A model generated the notes under the pieces. That model was given only the letters and a program-made list of their open reading frames with translations, was not told the DNA's origin and ran no database searches. Both the position numbers and the translations under genes were made by a program. From Myxocyprinus asiaticus (Eukaryota; Chordata; Actinopteri; Cypriniformes; Catostomidae), in NCBI RefSeq assembly GCF_019703515.2, contig NC_059385.1, forward strand, positions 27,942,001 to 28,006,000: 64,000 nucleotides of DNA. The letters are read 5' to 3'. Of the stretch, positions 26,812-38,450 are shown in pieces; the stretch's first letter is position 1; each line of letters starts with the position of its first letter.

Positions 26812-28000
26812 CAGATAATATTCTAATACTTTATTTTGGCTTTAGTAGCCTGCATATATATATTTTATTACAGTATTACACTTAAAATTGTTCTTATTTT
26901 TTCTCTGGTCTTTATACATAAAATTATATAGCAACCTTAATACATTTTAAGACAGGGTCCCTTGCAAGGTGATTGTCATATTTGGGGGTCGTTGGCACCA
27001 AAAAGTTAGAAAACCCCTGGTTTATATGTATTCGTTGCGCCCTCTTGTGGACTAAGAAACAAAGTCAATTTAAAAACCAGGTGACTTTAAAATCTGAATT
27101 TAATAAAAAAAAAATAAAACATTTAAATCCGAATTTTGGTCATATTTAAGGTAAAAAAAATTTGATTATATTTTCTCAGCCCAGCTGACAGCCCAATCTG
27201 TCAAATCCCATCATCACAGAACACGAGTCAAACCTTTGAGAGGTATTCACTGTTTCTTGGCTCGTCTCCTCTGATTGATCTTTCTTCAGTTTCTTTGAGA
27301 CATACTCTCTGACCTTTTCCTTCTCCGATACACAATCAGCATCTTCCTCTTCATCGTCATCATCGTCCTGCAGTGGATCACAGACACACAATTTCATTCA
27401 CACTGGAAGAGATATCACTGAATGGAAAACACAAATAAAGGTCACGTACCTCAGAATCCTCTCTGGCACTTTTGTCTCTGTTTACAAACACAAAGCACAC
27501 TTTAATTCACATTTGCACTCATTTAATTCACAAACAGGCTGTTTACACTGTTGATTGACAACCATATACTAAGAGGTGTGAGTCTCAATTTGTTCATATG
27601 AACAAATAACTGAAGTCAAGCCCCTTTTCTATTGTTACGATAGCCATGACCAATGCCTGTGTCCACAGAGGCAGTGAGTAAATATCAAAGATGGCAACTT
27701 CCATAACAGCGGTTATTAAAGGAATGTTACAGGTTGAAATATTTGTGATATTTTTGTTAAAGCACTAATTTAGAATTATTTAAATAATTATAAATATATA
27801 GGCCTAATAAATATTAGAATTTCAAATCATTCAAATACATTACATTATGTTGTGGCAACAGACCATATCATTGAAAATAACCCTATCATTGAACTACTTC
27901 CCTCAGCTCTATTAATTGTTAGTCTATGTCAGTGGTTCTCAACCTTTTTTTGATGAACGCCCCCCTAGTTCATTCCCTTACCCCCCAATTATGTGACATA

Positions 28001-28073
28001 ATCAGTCATATTTTCAAAATCAATGCCAAAATTTCACAATTTCTGCCAGGGTATGCAAACTTTTGAGCACAAC

Positions 28074-28075
<2 letters not shown>
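28001..28075. repeat. solitary end of the 17-kb Tc1 family
   Basis: These 75 bp are identical to the right end of the Tc1 element (18662-18736), including the terminal GAGCACAACTG. No other part of the element is present, and the terminus runs straight into a long microsatellite. Confidence 0.92.
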
Positions 28076-28148
<73 letters not shown>

Positions 28149-28152
28149 GTGC

Positions 28153-28213
<61 letters not shown>

Positions 28214-28216
28214 GTG

Positions 28217-28283
<67 letters not shown>

Positions 28284-28302
28284 CCCCCCCACACACACAG
28301 TA
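28076..28302. repeat. compound (TG)n/(TA)n/(CA)n microsatellite
   Basis: Alternating TG, TA and CA tracts extend for about 225 bp, ending in a C run and a short CA tract. Two copies of CAGTTGTGCT (about 28145 and 28210), the terminal bases of the neighbouring Tc1 inverted repeat, are embedded in it. Alternating purine-pyrimidine DNA of this length can form Z-DNA or cruciforms. It lies in the cwc27 intron between exons 8 and 9. Confidence 0.93.
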
Positions 28303-28972
28303 TATATTTGTGGAAATCAACATTTTGCCACAAATGCTGTTTAGCTTCACTTATATTCAACCCAGAACATTTCTTTAATAAGTCCAATCGAGACACGAGT
28401 TCATCCGTCAGTCAGATGTTAATTAACTCACAGCAGTCTTATTTACAACTGAACTGTTCGGTTATAAAATCTCGAAGATGGAATTGACAACGTATTCTGC
28501 TACAGTGTGAACATAGACATTCACGTAGATAAGGAATATGGACTTTATTGGCATGAAGTACCAACACAGCATGAGGAGCACAAGGTCTCTTTCATAAATC
28601 AGGACATTACAATAAAAAAGGGAATTTCAACAGAACAAGGTTGAGCATTTATTCCTCCTGACCTGTCAACGACCGGGACGGAGCTTAACTTGGGATCATC
28701 CTTCAGCAGGTCATGACTGCTTTTGCCTTTCATAGTCTGCAAGAACGGACATGTTGAGTAGATCACGGCTCATTTTCACACAAATTAATAATTATTTCAG
28801 CAGATTTATATTCCCATTGGTTAGAAAGCCTACCTGGCTGACTTGATTAACCACTTCCTCATCTTCCTCCTCTCCGAATGACAACAAGCTGAAATTTCTA
28901 AGGAAACATTCTTCTGGTTAAATCTATGTTATGGAAACTTTTTATCTGTACTGCAGCAAAATACAAATGGGA

Positions 28973-29480
28973 AGGAAAAGTTTAGCCAAAAATTAAAATT
29001 CTGTAATTTTTTTTTTACTTATCCTCATGCCAATCTTGTATATTTTTCCATTAAGCTCCAAAAAGAACAACAAAACACTATAAATGTACAGTAGTCCATA
29101 AGACTTATGCACTAAATTCAAATCTTCTGAAGTTTTGGTTCGCAATATTTTTAGCCACTGTGAACTAGCATCTCGGATGTCAAGATTTTCACATAAAAAC
29201 AACTTAAATTTTGGGTTGTTTCTAACCAAAACTTATCATATGCCTTCAAAAGACTTGGAATATGATGCATGAATCACATGGACTATTTTTATCATACTTA
29301 AGGTTGCTTTATTTACGCTTTAAAGTGAGTCACTATCAACTCCTATTGTACTGAAAAGACAGACCCCGATATGGATTTAATTATTTCCTTTTGTGTTCAG
29401 AATTAGAGTCATATGGCTTTGGAATGAAATGAGGGTAGGTCAACTGTGACAGAATTGTAATTTTTTTTTATGTTCCTTTA
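28973..29480. repeat. MITE of the AGTTCACCCAAAAAT family, diverged
   Basis: The left part (TTAGCCAAAAATTAAAATTC) and the right part (GGAATGAAATGAGGGTAGG, CAGAATTGTAATTTTT) are inverted relatives of the ends of the 9726-10475 element. It sits in the cwc27 intron between exons 6 and 7. Confidence 0.65.
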
Positions 29481-31069
29481 ATTACTTTGTGACTGTTTTA
29501 TGTTGTCTTTTATCTTAACATTGTTCCCTAAACATCTAAATCAATTAAAGAATCAAACTAAATGAAAGTGTAAAAGTTGGGTGTGCTATACTTGGTTGCC
29601 TTGGACTGTGATTTCTTCCCCTGATCTTTGTTTTTCTCTTTTTTTAGCTTTAATTTCCCATGGAATTATATTGTTGAAGGGAGAATGTAAGACCTGCACA
29701 AAACAAATGAATCCATATCAAAACAAAGCCTTTAATTGTTACAACACATTTAAATCGTAAAGCTGATTTAAGGTACAACACGAGAGGACTAAACTTACCT
29801 CTGTGGATTGGATTTTGTGTGGATTGAGTGGCCTGTCATCATCACACTCCACTTCTGTTAACCGGAGCATATTATACACCGTATCTCCTGTCACCTGCAG
29901 CATAACAGATAGAAAACACGTAACTGAAGACAGTTCAGACATCCACAAAAAGAATGGCTATTTCTGTGTGCTTGAGAATAATTCTCATTGTGAACTGTAT
30001 CTAATAGCAATTAAATATGTACACTTATGAATAATAATTGTCAAATACATCAGGTGTATTTGAAAATCCAAACATCAACGTTTGAGTGATTGTCACAAAA
30101 ATTGTCAAGAAAATTTCCTGATCCTATTTTACTCTAAAATTAAAAGAAAGAAATGATATAAAATACAAAAAGCGTCCTGAAAATAATTAAATATTTTTTC
30201 ATTTTCTTTATGCAAAATGTTATTTCTTTTTTTTTTTCCTTCTTGGTATTGATTTGAGGCTAAATATAACAAGGAAACGTTCTTGTTCCATAGACTCTTA
30301 CATTCTGAATTTGAATTCAATTCATTCAACAACATCAACAACAAAAAAAGCAAAATAGAAGCATTTTTACTAGTGGCCTCAAACTTTCAGACTCCACTGT
30401 ATCTTGAATACTGTATGAAACATTACCTTTCCAAAAATGGTGTTTGTTGTTGAGTTCATCAGCCCATCCCAGCGTAAAGAAGAACTGGCTCCCATAATCA
30501 TGAGGTCCTGCATTTGCCATGGCAACCAAACCTCTCCGATTGAAACGTAACCTGGAGTGAAATTCATCCTGTATTGGAAGGCACAAATAGTTAAAAGAAT
30601 CCAAACTACAGAATCAATTAAAAATCTTTTCTTCTTGTTATAATAAGTGGTGAACCGATACAGATTTTTTAATGGCTAATGCCGAGAGAGCTGGGTGGCC
30701 GATGACCAACATAATGCCAATATGTCGATACGTCAATAACATCAAACACCATTGGTCCTTAAGATGTCATGGAGGTTTTTTTTTTTCATTCAATGCCACA
30801 AGAACAAGAGGTATTTGTACATAGTCACATTAAAAACATCATTAACATTGACAGACAAAACACTTTGACATAAATTGCCGTTCCTTTAAAACTTGACATG
30901 TTTTCAGTGCTTTTTAGTTTTTTCCAAATGGTTTACATACGATTCAAAGTAATTTATAAATTTAAAGAAATTTGGTTTATGAAGATCCCATTTTTTTCTT
31001 GTGTATGTGGTATATTCCCAATAAAACAATAAACTGCACTATATATTGTTCTTCACATTCCAAAATATC

Positions 31070-31100
<31 letters not shown>

Positions 31101-31254
31101 TTTAAAAAAGCACATCAAATACACAAATTTGTATCAGTCATCCAGATTTTATTTTAGTATAGGTTTCCAAATCCTTCCAACACAATATTGAATAAACACA
31201 ATAAAACCAATGAAGATTTTTTCCTTTCTCCACTACACGAATAATGACTTTAAA

Positions 31255-31840
31255 TTCTGTCTGTTCATTATACAAAGTGATCATATGCCTGCAGAAGACT
31301 TGGAATATGACGCATGGGTCACATGGACTACTTCTGTAACACTTTTAGGTGCCTTTCAAGCTCTAAAGTGAGTTACTATAAATTACTATGAATATCAGCG
31401 ATCTCAACATTGTTTGAAATATCTCCTTTTGTGTACCACAGAAGTCAGAAAGTCTTTGGAATGAAATGAGGGTGAACAAATAATGACAGAATTTTACTTT
31501 CCCTTTAAAGGAATAGTCCACCCAAAAATAATAATTCTGTCATCATTTGCTCACCCTTATGTCGTCTCAAACTCGTATGACTTTTTTTTCTTCCAAGGAA
31601 CACAAATGAAGATTTTTTTTTTAGTCTGGCACTTTCAAGCACCAAAAAGGACATAAAGGCAACATAAAAGTAATCAACATGACTCAAGTAGTTTAATCAA
31701 TGTCTTCTAAAGCGATGCGAACGATTCTGGGTTAGAAACATTCCAAAATGTAACTCATTTATAACTATAAATCTTGACATCTGCAGTCTCCTCGGCAATC
31801 AAGATTTGAGAGAATTATCATTTTACATCAACACTTTGTG
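31255..31840. repeat. two half-MITEs joined end to end
   Basis: 31255-31503 is the right half of one AGTTCACCCA-family element (GAAATGAGGGTGAAC, ending CCCTTTAAAG). 31504 onward is the left half of another (GGAATAGTCCACCCAAAAAT). They meet at a shared TTTAAA. This lies in the cwc27 intron between exons 3 and 4. Confidence 0.65.
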
Positions 31841-32569
31841 AAAGTCAAGACAAAAGTTTAACATACCTTGAAAGGACAGCTGTAAATGGATTCCCCACCA
31901 GTTCCAGTGCCTGTCGGATCATCTCCTTGAACAATGAAATCTGGCACCACATGATGAAGATTGTGCCTTCATAGTAGCCTGCAGACACACATGCCAAGGT
32001 TCATCACTAGACTAAATGTCTTACATTTGTATTCTCTATCTGTGTATATTTTCTTGTATGATGCCACCTACCCTCCATGCAGAGTTGAATGAAGTTTCTA
32101 CATACCTTGGGAGCTTCTTTAGACCAGAGCTCTACATCAATGTCACCTGCTAAGGTCTTCAGCATGACCTATGAGATGAACAAAGATCACTTCAATCTCT
32201 TTATTGTTAGTGTACAAAGATAACAAAATTAACTTTTGTGCGTCAACACAGCTGTTGCAGTAACAGCTTGAAAAAAGAAATATAAAGAGAGCAATAACAA
32301 TAATGATAAAGTTCGACTAATATTATTTTCATGATTTAGAGGTTCATATGAGTTACATACACACAATTAACCTTTTAAATACAACCCAACAGCATTTTAT
32401 CTATTATTTTATTATAACATTTAACATATATAGTTTAAGATGTTTTTGAAACTCACCTTTCCATTAGTGGGGGCTCTTGAATATATATGTTGCTCATATT
32501 TTAGCATTACAAGGTATATGTTCCATAAAAATACAAATAAAAACACTACACGTATGAGCTAGTCCCTCT

Positions 32570-34089
32570 GTTTACAAACGCATCATGTGTCACGCCGCAC
32601 AGTAGTTCACTCGCTCCAGCAGCCTCTATAAAGAAAGTGTCGCCCCCTACCGTAGCGGAGTAGAGTCAAAATTATCAGTTTCTGTTATGAAACGCTAAAC
32701 CTAATTTACTGAGATGTTAACAAATATGAAAGTGTTGCACATGAAAGACGATAATGCATTACAGTGTTGGCACCCATTCATTTACATTTTAGTAGAACAT
32801 TTGTTCATTTGGAGCGCTGTTTTCGTCTTCTGGGTTTAAGATCAACATCGAGTCAATTATGATTTTCCTGGATTTTTAAACATTCCTCATACAAGTGAGG
32901 CTGCTCTGAAATCCACTAATTAAATTCTTATGAAAACGTGAAAAGCAGCATTTTTCTGATTTCAACACATTTTATGAATGTATTCAATTTTTGCTTTTTA
33001 AATGTTGTAAGATGTCTTTAAAATTTCCTGGACAATGTGTGCAGTTATTGGTTATTGTAATAATCAAGCAAAATTAAAGTTTGATCTCAAACAGCAATGT
33101 TATGATCAGGCCCAGCTACGACAAACGTCCAGAAACGGAGCGCAATGAATTACATAAACGATAGCGTTATTGTGCTAACAGGTGTGTGTACATGTGCTGA
33201 AAGTTCATTAGACATTTTGAGAGTTTGTTCATTTCTATTAAGCATTGGCTTTTGTGAATGCTTCACATGTTTTGAAATGGCATTATTACTGAGTATAAAT
33301 ATGAACAGTGTTTTTCCTGAACTGTCTGTGAAAAGGTGATTTGGAAAACAGTGTGGTCATTAATTCAGCATCAATTAAATGCATTTGTACAGTGCTTTTA
33401 ATAATACATACTGGTTTATAGTTGCTTTACAGAGAACATTGAACTTTTGTGTACAATTTTTATAATCTATGTCCAAATAAATATGTTTATTTGTATTGCA
33501 TGCAGTTCTTTATAGTACAGTTTCTTGTGTGGCTGCTAATACATCATTATTTCCTACACAAGAACAATAAATTCAATCTATCAACAGGATCAGTTGTTCA
33601 GTCAACACTAAAACATTTCATGTAGGTTATAGCATTTAGATACAGAGATTAAGTAGCCTATGTCAACTGACAATAATAAAGCTAGATTGACCTTACTACC
33701 AGTGTTGGGTAACGTTACTTTTAAAAGTAACTTGTTAGAATATTGCGTTACTCCTTAAAAAAGTTACTTAATTAATTAAGAATATATTTTTATGGAAAGT
33801 AAAGCGTTACGTTACTTTTGCGTTACTTTTTTCTCACAGCCACTTTCTCTTCAGCTATGCTATGCATTCCATACAAATAAGCTATGCATTGCATACAAGA
33901 GACATTACAGGTCATTCTAGCTACTGTACAACACTCATGTCAAAACAACATACTAAAGAAACAGATATTTAGAAAGAAGATCTTCACGTCATATTTATAA
34001 TAAAGAATCAATAATATGAATATGCATGATTTGTTTTTCCATCAACATGGCAGCCAATATGAATAATGAAGAAGAATGCCATTTTGGCG
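32570..34089. other. non-coding stretch upstream of cwc27
   Basis: The first 150 bases hold the richest CpG content near the cwc27 start and are the likely old promoter, although no specific element stands out. 33705-33860 is a separate repeat. No other gene was recognised. Confidence 0.35.
33705..33860. repeat. dispersed repeat (TGTTGGGTAACGTTAC type)
   Basis: AGTGTTGGGTAACGTTAC, AAAAGTAACTTGTTA and GCGTTACGTTACTTTTGCGT form repeated and inverted GTTAC words, a pattern common in teleost interspersed repeats. A cousin beginning AGTGTTGGGGGAGCTACTTT lies at 36706-36850. Class unknown. Confidence 0.6.
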
Positions 34090-34147
34090 AATAAAAGTAC
34101 AAATTTCTTTCCATAATCTGTACATTATTCCAAACCTTTGGCCGTCA

Positions 34148-34150
<3 letters not shown>
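34090..34150. repeat. solitary end of the 6.6-kb Tc1 family
   Basis: AATCTGTACATTATTCCAAA followed by CGTCAGTGTA matches the right end of the element at 6648-7867. It is directly followed by a (TA)n tract at 34151-34188. Confidence 0.8.
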
Positions 34151-34190
<40 letters not shown>

Positions 34191-34194
<4 letters not shown>

Positions 34195-34695
34195 TCAGCC
34201 TCAACATTAAAAGCACCTGCCTAATATTGTATAGGTCCCCCTCGTGCCACCAAAACAGTGCCAACCCGCATCTCAGAATAGCATTCTGAGATGATATTCT
34301 TCTCACCACAATTGTACAGAGCGGTTATCTGAGTTACCATAGAATTTGTCAGTTCAAACCAGTCTAGCCATTCTCTGTTGACCTCTCTCATCAACAAGGT
34401 ATTGCTGTCCACAGAACTGCCGTTCACTGGATGTTTTTTGTTTTTTTGTCACCATTCTTAATAAATTCTATTGACTGTTGTGCGTGAAAATACCAGGAGA
34501 TCAGCAGTTCACATCAACCATCAGAATGGGGGAAAAATGTGATCTAAATGATTTGGACCGTGGCATGATTGTTGGTGCCAGATGGGCTGATTTGAGTATT
34601 TCTGTAACTGCTGATCTCCTGGGATTTTCACACACAACAGTCTCTTGAATTTACTCTGAATGGTGCCAAAAACAAAAAAGCATCCAATGAGTGAC
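34191..34695. repeat. palindromic Tc1-derived element, one arm incomplete
   Basis: The left arm (CAGATCAGCCTCAACATTAA onward) contains GTTTTTTTGTCACCATTCTT and AATACCAGGAGATCAGCAG. 34600-34690 carries the same words inverted (CTGCTGATCTCCTGGGATTT, GTGCCAAAAACAAAAAAGCA). The matching outer right end is missing, replaced at about 34695 by other sequence. This hairpin-like family is frequent in cyprinids. Confidence 0.7.
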
Positions 34696-34884
34696 AGTTC
34701 TGTGGCTTGGTGTTTGGGCATAAGGTGAGAGGTCCGTTGGCTGCTCTGCAGGATGTCTTGGTAAAAACCGAACTGCCTGTGAACCTGTTGGAATATGTTA
34801 ATGGGTTTTGATGCAAATTACTTTTAGCAGGTAGGATGGCCAGTAAAAATTTGAGCAAGGCCCAGTCAAAAATGTAAGCCTGGT

Positions 34885-35193
34885 TTGATTATAGGGGTGA
34901 GTGCATTTAGCCCTGGTGATCAAGTGTTTGTGTTGCTCCCTTTTACAGGTTCACCCTTTTTAGCACAGTTTGCAGGTCCATGTAACATTGTTCGTAGGGT
35001 TTTGGAACAAGATTATGTAGTTTTGACCCCTGACCGTAAAAAGTCTACACAACTGTCACGTACATTTTTGAAACCTTATTACAGCCGTGTCAGGTCAGAT
35101 GCCACTGTCCATAGTGCTGAAGTGAAGTCTGTTGCGTTGGTCAAAGGAATTGAGTCCATCTTTTTCTCGCCTATGGTGTGCAGCTTGTGTTGA
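34885..35193 (+). pseudogene. gypsy-type integrase C-terminal fragment
   Basis: About 70 codons resemble the C-terminal GPY/F region of gypsy integrases: a hydrophobic core around PGDQVFVLLP, then FAGPCNIVRRVL, then DYVVLTPDRKK. No catalytic DDE core, reverse transcriptase or gag lies next to it on the plus strand, so this is a relic. A candidate LTR begins about 0.6 kb downstream on the same strand. Confidence 0.75.
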
Positions 35194-35798
35194 GGAGGAG
35201 AGCGTTCCCATGAGTTGAACATGAAATTTAAAACATACCAATTGAATGATCCAATAACTGAAAGAAGCACTGGCATTGATTTGGCACTTCAACTTTTTGA
35301 CATCTATGTGAGTGGAGGGTTCTGTACATATAGTGGTGTTTTCTGACCACAATCCACTTTTTTTGCATTCTTTACGTGGCCCAAATCAGCGTCTTATTTA
35401 CTGGGATTTGTTCTTAAAGCCGTACAGTCCGGAGATTCGTCATATTCGGGGGTGGACAATGTTATGGCCGATATGTTGTCCCATTCCCTGATGTTGCCAG
35501 TTTGTCTGTCCTCTCTCTCTCTTTCTCTTATGTCCTAATTGTTCAAGGCACCAGAAAGTGCTGAAGGATGGGGCTGTGGATTGGCAAGCGGTTAGAGCGG
35601 ACTGTGATGTCAGCTGGTTGAGAGAGTGCTTTGGCGACTGTACAAACGGCTTCCATTTTTATTGGATAAGTAGTCTTATTGAACAAATTAAATAAGTGAA
35701 TTATGTTGTGAATTTAAGTGCTTTTATTTTATTTTGGTAGGTATCCAAGGTTACAGAGTCCCTGTTGAGGAGCCTCTGTTTTAAGGGGGTAGGTGTTA

Positions 35799-36062
35799 CG
35801 GCCCTGGGTGTGGATGCTAATTTAGTCCATCAGATGGAGTTATCTCCTTTCCAGGGTGGAGTCCAGGAACCGGTGCAATGATGAGTCCTGGATTGAGCAG
35901 ACTTATAAAAAGGCTCTTCTACCCAGGGTGTTTGACTCTCCTCTCCCCAGCACCTGGATCAGCTTTTTTTTTTTTTTGGGATTTGTTAGTTTTATTTTTT
36001 TTTTTCTTAACGTGTGGCCTAACCTTCATGTTACCCTGCCTTGAGCCAGGTGGTTTGTTACA
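35799..36062 (+). repeat. candidate gypsy LTR
   Basis: A purine-rich tract (TAAGGGGGTAGG) precedes TGTTACGGCCCTGGG, a TATAAAAAG box lies at about 35904, and the segment could end at TTTGTTACA (36062). Order and strand fit the integrase fragment at 34885. No second LTR was found, so the borders are provisional. Confidence 0.45.
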
Positions 36063-36705
36063 CTAGCATGTTTTTATTTTGCTTGGTTTTTTTATTTTTC
36101 GGGATATGGCATGCTTCTACTAAAGTACCATGGTTTTACGATCCGATACCATCACTCTGCATTGGTACCACCAAAGTAGTTTTTTTGTAAGTTAATTTCT
36201 TTACCTGCCCTAGATCATGTCTGTGACATCCCAACCAGCTGCATTTGCACTCATAGACATTCAGACAGGCTTAATAAGCTTTTGTGATGATGCAAGTCAG
36301 TCTTGTGGCACTAAACACAAATTAATTGATAGTGCATTATTATAAACTAGTCAAAGCAGTAATGAGGTGTCTAATATTGTTCTAGGTTGTTGTGACATCT
36401 TCTGCCTCCTTTGTTTGGGCTGTTCTATTGCCAAGGACATGAAGGAGTGCTGTGCATGTGGTTTAGGCATGCCAATCCAAAGTGTATATAGAACTAAATA
36501 CAACATCCCAGTTTGTATGGGGCTAATCCAAATATCTATTCATCCATCCAGTATAGGCCTGCATACAAAGGATACTGTTTAACACTTCATTTTGACCAAC
36601 AACTTCATTTAATAGTTGAACTTTGCCTTTTGGTGATCTATCAAGCACTTTAGATTTTATTTGTTAACTATTTTAATAACAAATCATAGTATTTAGCTGC
36701 CACAA

Positions 36706-36850
36706 CAGTGTTGGGGGAGCTACTTTAAAACTGTAGCTTCCCAAGCTACAGCCTGGCTCATCTAGTGTAAAAAAGGGTCAAGTTACCCTTTAACAAAATT
36801 AGGTACTGTAGCTACGCTACATTTTCTTAAAAAGTAGCTAACTACTATAA
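36706..36850. repeat. dispersed repeat in the PLAC8-like copy A intron
   Basis: AGTGTTGGGGGAGCTACTTT, CTGTAGCTTCCCAAGCTACA and CTACGCTACATTTTCTTAAA show the alternating and inverted GTAGCTAC words of a common teleost repeat. Class unknown. Confidence 0.55.
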
Positions 36851-37055
36851 ACGTCAACTATGAAACGTAGCATTTGATCCAACCAAGTTGAAAGTGATGA
36901 ACAGCAGTATTTACCCAAATATTTCAATATATATATATAAAACTTAACTGACTCACTGAAATTAACTAATTCCCAATGCAAAATAAATGTTTATTTTAAC
37001 AGGATCATTTGTGCAAGGACCAAGGTTAGCACTAGTCTGAGTGCTAAATGTAGGA

Positions 37056-37590
37056 GAAGGAAGACCCAGTTGCAGAAATGAGAGCCAAGTCAGGGAATAC
37101 ACTAAATGTCTTTAATTAGTCCAGAAAGTAATTCCAAACTGAAACTACAAAACATTCCAAGAGTCAATAGAAAAATGATAAAGTAATTCCAAAAGAGAAA
37201 CTCCAAATAGTTCCAAGGAGTCAATACAAAAAAGCAAAAGAGGGTTTAGAAACTCAAAAGGGGAAATGAGTGTTTCCCAAAAAGGTAAATAAAAAATCCA
37301 AAAAAAAACTTCAAGGGAAAAAAAAAAAATGTAGACAACAAAAAGCAAAAGTCAGAAAATCAAACAGGGCAAAAGAACCCAGAGACAATCATAAGAAGGC
37401 TTTACCAAAAGACTGGAGAGGTCAATCTCAACATATCAAACGCTGAGCGTAGAACAGAGCACCTTAAATACACTCACAGAAAATGAGGCACAGGTGAGAA
37501 CAATAACACATGATACAATGGCGGGGAAACTGAAATGAAACACAATGAGGGCCTCTAGTGGCCAAAACTAGTCCATAAACCTAACAATTT
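37056..37590. repeat. LTR-like fragment with short internal repeats
   Basis: Repeated words such as AATTCCAA, CCAAGAGTCAAT/CCAAGGAGTCAAT and AACTCCAAA recur at 30-60 base spacing. They are followed by GGCACAGGTGAGAACAATAA, a stretch I associate with LTR ends in fish. No coding sequence or partner LTR was seen. Confidence 0.4.
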
Positions 37591-38084
37591 GCACAATTCC
37601 CAATTGACTTCCCAGCCCTGATATGAGAGAGAGAGAGGATGGTTTAGGTGAGTGCCTTTGATTCCTCCCTCAGCTCCATTGCTGCGTTCACAACGCAATA
37701 TGACTACTACAATATGATTCTGCTACTCATCGTTACTGAAAAAGCTTCACTGTTGTGAAAATGGCTAAATGACTGTCTCTGAAAAATGGAACCTGGTCTT
37801 ATAGATTTAACATTACATTAGCTATAACAAAATATTTGCAAACTGAGTTTTAAGTGGCACTAAAACAACTGTGCATTTTATTCACTTTCACAGAAATCAC
37901 GACTATAATGGTTGATTATAACTTTATAAACATTTAATTTTTTGCACTATTACTCACAAACTGCTATGCTGTGATATTGAGACATTTTCACACAAACATA
38001 TCATTGGAAAAATAACTCATTTTAATGCCTGTATTACAGACCCACCTACATTTACACACTTATTCCAACATGATTAGCTTCCAC

Positions 38085-38450
38085 GGTAGCTCACCTGATA
38101 GAGTGTTGTACTTTGGACTCAAAAGACCAAGGCTTGAGCCCAGCCAAACACACAAGCTGATTTGCTTTTTGGGCACTATCGGTTAAGTTTAGGTGTTAGT
38201 TAAGGGTGAGGATGTCTGTTTTGTTCACCTCTCATTTGCTTTTAGGACACTAATGGGTAGATTTAGGTTCAAGTTTTAAGTTAGGGAGGTACGTTTTACT
38301 CATCAAAACCTCCAGCAAATATTCATCTTAAAAACCTGGTCTGTTTACGACATCATTTCACTCGCTTTTGGCACCCCCCACTGGAAAGTTCACAGGGAAA
38401 CTGCAGCGAAATGTGTAATAAAGCACGGAATTTATTTTTGCAAAAAATTT
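38085..38450 (+). repeat. tRNA-derived SINE
   Basis: GGTAGCTCACCTGATAGAG resembles an A box and GGCTTGAGCCC a degenerate B box, spaced as in a tRNA. The body contains TTAGGTGTTAGTTAAGGG and a cyprinid-type tail. It lies in the copy A intron. Confidence 0.65.

Larger units (their letters stand above)
27234..32497 (-). pseudogene. cwc27: cwc27 (spliceosome-associated cyclophilin-like), decayed 5' part
   Basis: CWC27 is a nuclear peptidyl-prolyl isomerase-like protein of the spliceosome. Ten exons are readable on the minus strand: 32457-32497 (ATG at 32497), 32072-32168, 31867-31978, 30427-30568, 29799-29894, 29592-29693, 28834-28897, 28663-28736, 27450-27477 and 27234-27367. The cyclophilin-like domain covers exons 1-5 (SKEAPK, NRRGLVAMANAG, GSQFFFTLG, GDTVYNMLRL), followed by acidic and Lys-rich segments. 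Exon phases and most splice sites agree with the family, but exon 1 lacks one C, exon 3 lacks one base after ATCTTC, and exons 4 and 6 each lack two bases. In exon 3 the usual FHR motif would read FHH. The C-terminal half of the protein was not found. I infer an unprocessed duplicate that is decaying; base-level assembly error is the alternative. Confidence 0.85.

Noticed and set aside
27176..27397. Acidic minus-strand open frame as an independent gene
   Set aside because: It fits as exon 10 of cwc27, with an acceptor at 27368-27369 and a donor near 27233.
28076..28302. CRISPR-like regular repeats
   Set aside because: The units are dinucleotides with no spacers; the genome is that of a vertebrate.
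28006..28487. Several overlapping open frames of 93-154 codons on both strands
   Set aside because: They are translations of TG/TA/CA repeats (Cys-Val, Tyr-Ile, Thr-His strings), not genes.
30335..30604. Cyclophilin-like open frame as a separate short gene
   Set aside because: It is exon 4 of the cwc27 copy plus intron read-through; splice sites and phase place it in that gene.
38085..38150. Possible tRNA gene
   Set aside because: A and B box remnants are present, but the arms do not pair and a SINE body follows.
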